Positions 32,683 through 38,535 of a stretch of 64,000 bases of DNA are shown in pieces. Under the pieces are notes generated by a model. The model did not search any database. It was not told the DNA's origin and saw nothing but the letters and a program-made list of their open reading frames with translations. Origin of the DNA: Nocardiopsis alborubida (GTDB lineage: Bacteria; Actinomycetota; Actinomycetes; Streptosporangiales; Streptosporangiaceae); the NCBI RefSeq assembly GCF_012396365.1, contig NZ_JAAXPG010000021.1, positions 1 to 64,000 on the forward strand, given 5' to 3'. The position numbers and the translations under genes were made by a program. Numbering within the stretch: the stretch's first letter is position 1; each line of letters starts with the position of its first letter.

Positions 32683-33381
32683 TCAGGTGGTGATCTGGTC
32701 TCGCAGGGTCGCGGCCACCGTTTCGGAGACCCCCAGGCGGGAGCGCAGCGCGGTCACGGTGATCTCGCGGCCGTGGGTGACGCGGTAGTCCTGCGCCAGT
32801 TGGGCGGCGTAGGAGGCCAGCGGATGCCCCTGTTCCACGGCGGCCGGGGCCGGTTGTGGGACGGGAGCCACCGGGGCCGGTGGGGGTTGGGGCGCGGGGG
32901 CCGGAGCGGGTTCGGTGTGCTGCCAGTGCACCTCGGTGACCCGGAACTCCTCATGCTCGGAGGTCACCGGTTCAGCAGGCGCAGGCTCCGGAGGTTCCGG
33001 GGCCGAGTGGGCGGCGCGGCGTTCCAGCATCGAGACCGCGACCAGGAACGCGGCGGCCGGAACGGCGGCCATGATCCAGCCCCACACCGTGGGTTGGGCC
33101 GTGGCCAGGTTCGCGGCCAAGGTCAGCACCACCGCGCCGACCAGGACCACGGTCGGCCAGGTCACCCCGTCCTTGACGCCCCGAGCAGCGTCACGCTGGC
33201 GTTCCCGAGCGGCCATGACGCAGGTCAAGTCGATGGAGACCGCCACGGCCCAGGCCATCCACCCGTGCTGTCCGGACTTCTCGGCCAGGTCACGGATGTG
33301 GGTGAAGGAGCCCGCGGCTGCGATTCCGGCCAGGACCAGGATCGGAGCCCAGTCCGCCGACAGCGACGCCAGTCGCTTCAC
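32683..33381 (-). CDS. DUF2637 membrane protein, SpdB-like
   Basis: A 232-residue protein. The N-terminal half is DUF2637 with four hydrophobic segments (WAPILVLAGIAAAGSFTHI, WMAWAVAVSIDLTCVMAA, WPTVVLVGAVVLTLAANLA, GWIMAAVPAAAFLVAVSML). A Pro/Ala-rich linker leads to a C-terminal helix-turn-helix-like segment (ITVTALRSRLGVSETVAATL). Proteins of this design in pSAM2-like elements are thought to help spread DNA across hyphal septa after transfer. It starts at GTG 33381 with GAGGGGG upstream and lies directly downstream of TraB. Confidence 0.82.
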   Translation of the reverse strand: MKRLASLSADWAPILVLAGIAAAGSFTHIRDLAEKSGQHGWMAWAVAVSIDLTCVMAARERQRDAARGVKDGVTWPTVVLVGAVVLTLAANLATAQPTVWGWIMAAVPAAAFLVAVSMLERRAAHSAPEPPEPAPAEPVTSEHEEFRVTEVHWQHTEPAPAPAPQPPPAPVAPVPQPAPAAVEQGHPLASYAAQLAQDYRVTHGREITVTALRSRLGVSETVAATLRDQITT

Positions 33382-33384
33382 CGT

Positions 33385-33498
33385 TCACCACCCCCTCTCG
33401 ATCTCGCGGTAGTGGTTCTCACACACCCACTCGTTCGTGCTGGTGGTCTTGGTGTACGCGGGGTTGCAGCACCGCGAGCACCAGTAGGAGAGGCCCAT
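33385..33498 (-). CDS. Cysteine/tryptophan microprotein (37 aa)
   Basis: A 37-residue protein with CSRCC near the start and one later cysteine (WVCENHY), followed by a histidine, so a C3H-like site is possible. The ATG at 33498 overlaps the TraB stop (TGATG) and the stop is 4 bases before the SpdB-like start; it is therefore part of the tra operon. Function unknown. Confidence 0.65.
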   Translation of the reverse strand: MGLSYWCSRCCNPAYTKTTSTNEWVCENHYREIERGW

Positions 33499-34838
33499 CA
33501 GGACAGCTCCTCTTCCAGCCGGTCCCAGTCCACGGCGTCCACCGGGACGAGGTCTTCGGTCGTGCGGACCTCACCTGCAACCAGCAGGTCCCAGGCCGGG
33601 GCCATGTGGGCGAACTCGGCAGAGGCCTCTTCGGCCATCTGTTCCGTGGTCAGGTCCGACCGTCCCCGGTACCAGCGCCCGTCAGATCCCACCGTCACGG
33701 CGACCCCGGGCATCTCGGCGGGGATCTTCAACGCGGCCGACAGCGAGTCCGGGGCCAGGTCACCGAGCGCCATCTTGGCGGTCTCACCGTCGTTGACCCG
33801 GTGGCAAATGCGGCCGGTGATCTGAGCGCGCAGCGCCGTCACACCCGGGCCGAGGTCGGATCCGACCCGCTGTCCGGCCACGACCAGGTACAGGCCGAAC
33901 GCGCGGCCGAGCTGGGCGTTGCGCAACAGCAGAGTCGAGGTGCGCGCGATCTCGTCCTTCTCGGACTTGTCCGTCATCAGGTACAACTCGGCGACCTCAT
34001 CGACCACGGTCACCACCGGCGTGGGCCGGGCCTTTTCGGGGAGCTGCCAGATGTTGCGCACCCCAGCCTCACGGCACAGCGTCATGCGGTCGGTGAGCAT
34101 GGTCATCAGGTCATCGAGCAGCCCCGCGCACTCGGTGCGGGTCGTGGCCAGCTTGGACATGCGCCGGACGTAGGGGGTCAGTTCAACCCCGCCCTTGAGG
34201 TCCAGTCCGGCCAGCGCCACCGGCTGTGGTGCGAGTTGGTACACCAGAGCGTTGATGTCGGTGGACTTGCCCGACTGAGTGGCGCCCATGATCAGCCAGT
34301 GCGGGACCGCCCGGAAGTCGATGATCCACGGGTCGCCGGTTTCCAGGGTGCCCATGCGGACCTTGAGCAGCTCCCAGTCCGCCGCGAGCGGACCAGGGTT
34401 GGTCACGGTGCCCAGCGGGTCACGTCGGGAGGCGGCCAGTTCCACCCACCCGGGGCCGGAGGTGCGCAGCCGGACCGAGTGCACCCGCCAGGCGTGCGCG
34501 AGCCGAGTGAGGGCCTGGGCGTAGTCGTCGGGGGTCTGCCCGTCGTGCAGCCGGGCGCGGACCCGGAACCCGAACGGGGTCGGACGGAACCGTGACAGAC
34601 GCGGCTTCTTCTCCACGCTCACCCGCTGGATACCGCCCTTGACCTTGGTCTTGCGGCGGGTGTGCGACAGGCCGCATCCCTGGGACACGTGCTCCCAGGT
34701 CAGGTAGACCCGCAGCGCCGAGCCGACCAGTCCGGGGCCGTAGGACCAGGTGGTAGGTGACCAGTGGTGCCAGGCGGCGGCCGAGAGCGGCACCGCAGCG
34801 GCGGCCGGAGGCACCGCCCACAAAATCTCGGGGAACAT
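33498..34838 (-). CDS. FtsK/SpoIIIE-like conjugative translocase TraB
   Basis: A 446-residue DNA translocase. It has an N-terminal hydrophobic region (PPAAAAVPLSAAAWHH), a middle domain typical of TraSA-like proteins (FGFRVRARLHDGQTPDDY), Walker A GATQSGKST, Walker B VVTVVDEVAELYL, and the RNAQLGRAFGLYLVVAGQR arginine/sensor stretch. TraB hexamers move double-stranded DNA into the recipient in actinomycete conjugation. It is followed by microprotein and SpdB-like genes with overlapping stops and starts. The ATG at 34838 follows the previous stop with no gap. Confidence 0.93.
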   Translation of the reverse strand: MFPEILWAVPPAAAAVPLSAAAWHHWSPTTWSYGPGLVGSALRVYLTWEHVSQGCGLSHTRRKTKVKGGIQRVSVEKKPRLSRFRPTPFGFRVRARLHDGQTPDDYAQALTRLAHAWRVHSVRLRTSGPGWVELAASRRDPLGTVTNPGPLAADWELLKVRMGTLETGDPWIIDFRAVPHWLIMGATQSGKSTDINALVYQLAPQPVALAGLDLKGGVELTPYVRRMSKLATTRTECAGLLDDLMTMLTDRMTLCREAGVRNIWQLPEKARPTPVVTVVDEVAELYLMTDKSEKDEIARTSTLLLRNAQLGRAFGLYLVVAGQRVGSDLGPGVTALRAQITGRICHRVNDGETAKMALGDLAPDSLSAALKIPAEMPGVAVTVGSDGRWYRGRSDLTTEQMAEEASAEFAHMAPAWDLLVAGEVRTTEDLVPVDAVDWDRLEEELS

Positions 34839-34979
34839 CTACCGGCCCTCCCACAGCGTCGTCATCCCGGAGTTCACCGCGTCCGGCGCGTACCCGGACA
34901 GGTACGCCATCAGGTCTCGGAGTTCTTCGTAGGTGCGCTTGTCAAAGTTCAAGCGCTCCCACACGTCCTTGGGGTCCAT
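34839..34979 (-). CDS. Small acidic protein of the tra operon (46 aa)
   Basis: A 46-residue helical, acidic protein without cysteines (DPKDVWERLNF, RTYEELRDLMAYLSGYAPD). The stop is directly followed by the TraB ATG. Similar short proteins occur before tra genes in AICEs; the function is unknown. Confidence 0.65.
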   Translation of the reverse strand: MDPKDVWERLNFDKRTYEELRDLMAYLSGYAPDAVNSGMTTLWEGR

Positions 34980-34994
34980 CGGTGGTCCTTCCTC

Positions 34995-35099
34995 TCAGGG
35001 GGTTTCGCCCTTGCCCTTGCAGGTTGGGCACAGGGTGGTTTGGTAACCGGGCATGTGCCGGACCTCCCCGGTACCCGCACACACCGAGCAGGCGGGCAT
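34995..35099 (-). CDS. DnaJ-type zinc-knuckle microprotein (34 aa)
   Basis: A 34-residue protein with CSVCAGTG and CPTCKGKG knuckles. Its ATG overlaps the stop of the SCO3933-type gene (TAATG). It shows that the knuckle genes are spread over both the tra and the rep parts of the element. Confidence 0.73.
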   Translation of the reverse strand: MPACSVCAGTGEVRHMPGYQTTLCPTCKGKGETP

Positions 35100-35431
35100 T
35101 ACTCAGCGGCCTTGCGCAGGTCCATGGGCGCGACCGAGGAGGCCGCGAAGGCCACGCCGTGGCGGCCGTTGGTCTCCCACGGGATCGCGGTCAGGCCCTG
35201 CACGGTCAGCGGGGTGCCCAGGCGGGCGGTGATGGCGTGCGTGGCCGGGAAGCTGACCAGCAACGTCTCGGCGTCGTTGTCCTCCACCTGCGCCAGCACC
35301 TTGAGCTGCCACATCGGGGAGCCGTCGGCGTTGTACTTGATCTCGCCGGTGGTGCGGTCCTTGACCTTGGGGCGCGGGGAACCGGCAGCGATGAAGACCA
35401 TCTGGGACGTGTCCACGGGGATGCTTCGCAT
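35099..35431 (-). CDS. SCO3933-type element protein
   Basis: A 110-residue soluble protein beginning RSIPVDTSQMVFIAAG, with DGSPMWQLKVLAQV and FPATHAITARLGTPLTVQGL. It matches my memory of the SCO3933 group, found at this place upstream of tra in many AICEs and annotated as regulatory; I cannot confirm this without a search. It has an OB-like beta-rich composition, so single-stranded DNA binding is also possible. The ATG has AAGGAGA upstream, and the promoter carries KorSA-like operators. Confidence 0.7.
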   Translation of the reverse strand: MRSIPVDTSQMVFIAAGSPRPKVKDRTTGEIKYNADGSPMWQLKVLAQVEDNDAETLLVSFPATHAITARLGTPLTVQGLTAIPWETNGRHGVAFAASSVAPMDLRKAAE

Positions 35432-35442
35432 CAGGAATCTCC

Positions 35443-35552
35443 TTAGTGCACTTGGTGTTCTAAGTTGTGAGTACTTTGTACACCAAGTTGGAGTGGGGGG
35501 CAAGGAGATCAAGGCAAGCCGCACGTCGCTTAGAGACCTAAGTGCACTAAGC
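35443..35552. promoter_or_regulatory. KorSA-like operators in the divergent promoter
   Basis: TTAGTGCACTTGG at 35443 and, inverted, CCTAAGTGCACTAA at 35537-35550 are near-identical sites around the palindrome AGTGCACT. A further dyad, ACTTGGTG (35450-35457) and CACCAAGT (35481-35488), lies between them. The region separates the SCO3933-type/tra operon from the GntR gene. Confidence 0.78.
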
Positions 35553-35573
35553 TCGCAGGTCAAGGAGGGATAC

Positions 35574-36338
35574 ATGAAGTTCGCAGAAGACGAGGTCTTC
35601 TACCGGCGCATCGTGGACGACATCCGCGCGAAGATCCAGCGTGGGGACCTGAAGCCGGGAGACAAGCTGCCCTCCTTCGCTGAGATCGCCAAGGAGTACG
35701 AGGTCTCGTCCACGGTCATCAAGAACGCGGTCCAGGCGCTCAAGACCTCCGGTGACATCTACGGCCGGCAGGGCAAGGGCACGTTCGTCAGCTCTCGGAA
35801 GAAGGCACAGCGTGTCCGGCGCATCCCGTTCGACCGGGGCAAGAGCACAGGCAGCACCTTCGCCCAGGAGATGGAGAAGCTCGGGCTCGAACCGAGCGCG
35901 CGTCTGGTGAAGTGCGAGGTGGAGCCAGCGTCACCCGAGATCGCGGATCACCTCGGGGTACCTGCGGGCACCGAGGTCCTAGTTCGTCAGCGCCACATGA
36001 GCGCTTCCGGCCGCCCGGTCCAGCTGGCGACCTCCCACATTCCCATGACCGTCGCTGGAAGCATCGACATCGCCTTCCCCGATGTCGGTCCCACGGAGAT
36101 GTACCGGCGCCTCGGGGAGCGAGGACACAGGCCGGTCAGGTTCACCGAGGAGATCACCATCCGCCGGCCTCTTCAGGAAGAGGCGGAGTTCCTCGGAGTC
36201 GACGGAGGGCTTCCGGTCATCGTGGTGACCCGGACGGGCATTGACGCACAGGGCACGAACGTTGAGGCGACGGTGAACGTCTTGGATGCCTACGCCTGGT
36301 CACTCGTCTACGAGTGGGAAGAGAGCCAGGATGACTGA
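35574..36338 (+). CDS. GntR-family repressor, KorSA-like
   Basis: A 254-residue HutC-type GntR regulator. The N-terminal winged helix (YRRIVDDIRAKIQRGDLKPG, PSFAEIAKEYEVSS) precedes a UTRA ligand-binding domain (EVLVRQRHMSASGRPVQLAT). In pSAM2 KorSA represses pra and thereby replication and transfer. The ATG has AAGGAGGG 4 bases upstream. The operators in its promoter suggest that it controls itself and the divergent tra operon. Its 3' end overlaps the Nudix gene by 8 bases. Confidence 0.9.
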   Translation: MKFAEDEVFYRRIVDDIRAKIQRGDLKPGDKLPSFAEIAKEYEVSSTVIKNAVQALKTSGDIYGRQGKGTFVSSRKKAQRVRRIPFDRGKSTGSTFAQEMEKLGLEPSARLVKCEVEPASPEIADHLGVPAGTEVLVRQRHMSASGRPVQLATSHIPMTVAGSIDIAFPDVGPTEMYRRLGERGHRPVRFTEEITIRRPLQEEAEFLGVDGGLPVIVVTRTGIDAQGTNVEATVNVLDAYAWSLVYEWEESQDD

Positions 36339-36756
36339 GGCTCCACGACACTCAGTGAGCGTCACGGGTGTGGTGTTCAACGATGACGGCCAGGTCCTCG
36401 CGATCGAGCGCGACGATGATGGCCGATGGGTTCCACCCGGCGGCGTTCTGGAGCTTCACGAGGACCCGAGAGACGGGGTTGTCCGCGAGGTTTTCGAGGA
36501 GACCGGGGTGAAGGTCAGGCCGGGGCGCCTGGTCGGGATCTACAAGAACATGCCACTCGGCGTGGTGAGCATGGCCATCGCTTGCACGGTCGAATCCGGA
36601 GAACCCCAACCGTCGGATGAGGCGAAGGTGGCCCGCTGGATCAGCGTCGATGAGGCCCGTCAACGGATGCCTGAGGCGAGGTTGGTTCGTGTTCTGGACG
36701 CGCTACGAGACGACGGCCCGTTCATCCGCTGCCACGACGGCACGAACCTGGTGTGA
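36331..36756 (+). CDS. Nudix hydrolase, Pif-like
   Basis: A 141-residue Nudix protein with a complete Nudix box (GVLELHE at its start, REVFEETGV at its end). It lies in one operon with the KorSA-like repressor, as Pif does in pSAM2. Pif, which also carries a Nudix motif, prevents redundant transfer between cells that already hold the element, so entry exclusion is the likely role. The nucleotide substrate is unknown. A clear rho-independent terminator follows. Confidence 0.88.
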   Translation: MTEAPRHSVSVTGVVFNDDGQVLAIERDDDGRWVPPGGVLELHEDPRDGVVREVFEETGVKVRPGRLVGIYKNMPLGVVSMAIACTVESGEPQPSDEAKVARWISVDEARQRMPEARLVRVLDALRDDGPFIRCHDGTNLV

Positions 36757-36769
36757 ACCAGGGAAGCGA

Positions 36770-36800
36770 CCCGGAGGACCTTGAGTCTTCCGGGTTTCTT
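36770..36800 (+). terminator. Rho-independent terminator of the korSA-pif operon
   Basis: CCCGGAGGAC (36770-36779) pairs with GTCTTCCGGG (36785-36794) with one G-T pair and a 5-base loop, followed by TTTCTT. Confidence 0.88.
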
Positions 36801-37089
36801 CATGCCCGGAACCGGGTGATGAGAAGTTTCCTTACGTCTTCAAGCCCGCACCTGCGGTGCGGGGCAGCCTGCGGCTGAGCTGGGTGGTCGGGTGCGGGAC
36901 GCGGCCAGGAGGGCGGATGGCCGGGCGCGTTGCTGGCGGCTGCGGCCCTGCGGTCGCCACGGCGAGAACACTGCCTCCGGCGGGGACTCCGGGCTCCAGG
37001 AAGCGGGGGTGGCTGCGCACGGTGCAGGTCTGCTGTGGTGGTGCGCCCCTCTCCCCTTTCACCCGTCGTCCAGTCAAGGACCTACCACA

Positions 37090-37151
37090 CCACCCAGGGG
37101 CCACAAGGTCGTTCGTACAGTGGGGCGCTCCACCTTGTGGCCCCTGGGTGG
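37090..37151. repeat. 20-bp perfect inverted repeat, candidate origin or transfer locus
   Basis: CCACCCAGGGGCCACAAGGT at 37090-37109 is repeated as its exact complement at 37132-37151 with a 22-base spacer. It lies outside genes and is the strongest secondary structure of the element. Confidence 0.85.
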
Positions 37152-37253
37152 CGCGGTTGCGCTGCGCGTGGACGAAGGGTGACGGGAAGAGGGGCGGGGC
37201 GGGAGCGTGGTGGGGGAAGGGGAGGCGGGGGGTGGGCCTGGTTCCTTTGCTGG

Positions 37254-37273
37254 TTCGACCCGGACGGGTCGAA
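37254..37273. repeat. 20-bp palindrome containing GACCCGGA
   Basis: TTCGACCCG-GA-CGGGTCGAA. It contains the octamer GACCCGGA, which also occurs at 36768-36775. This octamer is, as I recall, the TraB recognition sequence of plasmid pSVH1; two copies alone are weak evidence. Confidence 0.55.
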
Positions 37274-37872
37274 GCGCGAAGCGGACGAGGCAGGCCGGGC
37301 CGGGATGTGAGGGAGCGGACGCGAGAACAGGACGCGGGGCCGGCGGGGTGTTTCAGGGGACGGGCGCGAGGACCAGGGCGTGAGGCACGCGGGTGTCGCG
37401 GGGCATGAACCACCGGGGATTCTCTCCGGCGGATCAGTGCGAGCGTTTTGATGTACCGAGCAACCAAGAGTGCGCAAGCGCGGTTGCTGGACACCCTGAC
37501 GGGTGTCCGGCGGTAGGCGCGCCGCGTCCGCGCTCGCCTGCGTCCCGCGCGGCGCGTCCTCGCGCGCCCCGCCGTGCCCAAGAGGTCGGGCACGGCGTTC
37601 GTCCCAGGGGGTCGAACCAAGGGCAGCAAAAGTCCAGGGACCAAGGGGTGGACTGGACCGACAAGACGGCAAGGCCGGGGCGTGCGGGTTCCAGAGGACC
37701 AGGCCAGGGCAGCGGGTGACGTGCGCAGGACACCAGGAAGCAGGGCCTCAGAGGAGCGCAGAAGGCAGAGAAGAGGGGAAGGGCGGGGGAGCGGTCGGAG
37801 AGAGGACAGGAGGGCCAGTGGGTCTGTTCCGGCTGTGTTCCGGAGTAGGCCGGGGAGCACTGAGGAACAGCG

Positions 37873-37912
37873 AGAAGCCGCGAGACCTGTCATCGCAGGT
37901 GACGCGGCTTCT
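37873..37912. repeat. Two-part hairpin 38 bases before attR
   Basis: AGAAGCCGCG (37873-37882) pairs with CGCGGCTTCT (37903-37912), and ACCTG (37885-37889) with CAGGT (37896-37900) inside it. It could be a terminator protecting the border or an integrase arm-site structure. Confidence 0.65.
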
Positions 37913-37949
37913 GGTGGTATCGGTCGAGGCCAGCAGGCCGGGGGTAGTG

Positions 37950-38026
37950 GAATCCGGCTTACCGGCCGACTCCCCCTCACACACCTCCCTGACCAGCGGC
38001 GCAGCGCGGGGGAGACGGCCGTGTTC
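37950..38026. repeat. attR: direct repeat at the right border
   Basis: The 36-base core 37950-37985 is identical to 28054-28089; 37986-38026 is a close copy of 28090-28130. The first 29 bases duplicate the end of rnpB but are not joined to the rest of that RNA. Confidence 0.92.
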
Positions 38027-38042
38027 GCTCTCCGCTCGCTCC

Positions 38043-38080
38043 GGGGGACCAACCGGACCGCAGGAGCAGGTTGGTCCCCC
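38043..38080. terminator. 12-bp hairpin, possible original rnpB terminator
   Basis: GGGGGACCAACC (38043-38054) and GGTTGGTCCCCC (38069-38080) form a perfect stem. It lies 16 bases after attR, so in the empty chromosome it would follow rnpB directly. Confidence 0.65.
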
Positions 38081-38385
38081 GTGCCCGGCCCCCGCATGAG
38101 CCGGGCCGGTGCGGTCCCGTCCGCGGCGTTCCGGCGGGTGGGGACCCCCGGGCGGCGTACCGGGGCCGCGTCCTTACCGGGGCGGTGCGCCGGGACCGCC
38201 CGGGGGCCGCTCCCGGCGCACGGGTACAGTCCTACAGCCCGCCGGTGATGGCCCCGGGCCCGTGCGCACCGATAGATTGGCCCCTGCGCTCCCTATCCCG
38301 GGCGAGCTCCGGAGCGCGTACGCCCGTGGGCCGACGTCCGGGGTCGGGCCCAGCGGGCATCCGCGTTCACGGGAATGGGTGACTC
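38081..38385. other. Intergenic region
   Basis: About 305 bases of chromosomal DNA after the element. No gene is recognised. GATAGATTGG near 38272 is the only A/T-rich stretch and may belong to a promoter of the small gene that follows. Confidence 0.4.
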
Positions 38386-38535
38386 TTGTTCGACTCCACC
38401 GCCTTCTGGGTGGCTCTCTTCGGTCTGCCGGTCCTGGCCATCGTGGTGATCGTCCTGCTCGCCTCCTACCAGGCCTCAGGCGTTCAGCAGGACGGACGCG
38501 ACGACGCGCCCGACGAGGACTCCTCCACCAGCTGA
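38386..38535 (+). CDS. Small single-helix membrane protein (49 aa)
   Basis: A 49-residue frame starting with TTG encodes a hydrophobic helix (FWVALFGLPVLAIVVIVLLAS) followed by an acidic tail (DGRDDAPDEDSSTS). An in-frame stop at 38380 excludes a longer start. The tail overlaps the end of the SulP-carbonic anhydrase gene on the other strand. The helix-plus-acidic-tail pattern looks real, but the weak start and overlap leave doubt. Confidence 0.42.
   Translation: MFDSTAFWVALFGLPVLAIVVIVLLASYQASGVQQDGRDDAPDEDSSTS

Larger units (their letters stand above)
36801..37949. other. Non-coding right end of the element
   Basis: About 1.15 kb between the Nudix terminator and attR. Open frames exist on both strands but encode only Arg/Gly/Pro-rich low-complexity chains with no ribosome sites. 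The region holds a 20-bp inverted repeat, a 20-bp palindrome and a hairpin near attR. It is the natural place for the transfer locus (clt) or a replication origin. Confidence 0.6.
28054..37985. mobile_element. Integrative conjugative element of pSAM2/AICE type in rnpB
   Basis: About 9.9 kb bounded by direct repeats, of which the left copy is the 3' end of rnpB. It carries in order a tyrosine integrase and Xis at the left border, a RepSA-like HUH initiator, small zinc-knuckle genes, DUF3307 and DUF2637 membrane proteins, an FtsK-like TraB translocase, an SCO3933-type gene, then in the opposite direction a KorSA-like GntR repressor and a Pif-like Nudix gene, and a non-coding right end. This is the known AICE gene set, which replicates by rolling circle and transfers double-stranded DNA through TraB alone. 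By eye its base composition is less GC-saturated than the flanks. Confidence 0.93.

Noticed and set aside
36857..37672. Overlapping frames of 183 (+) and 196 (-) codons at the right end of the element
   Set aside because: Arg/Gly/Pro-rich, no ribosome site, no motif, and they overlap the perfect inverted repeat; treated as non-coding.
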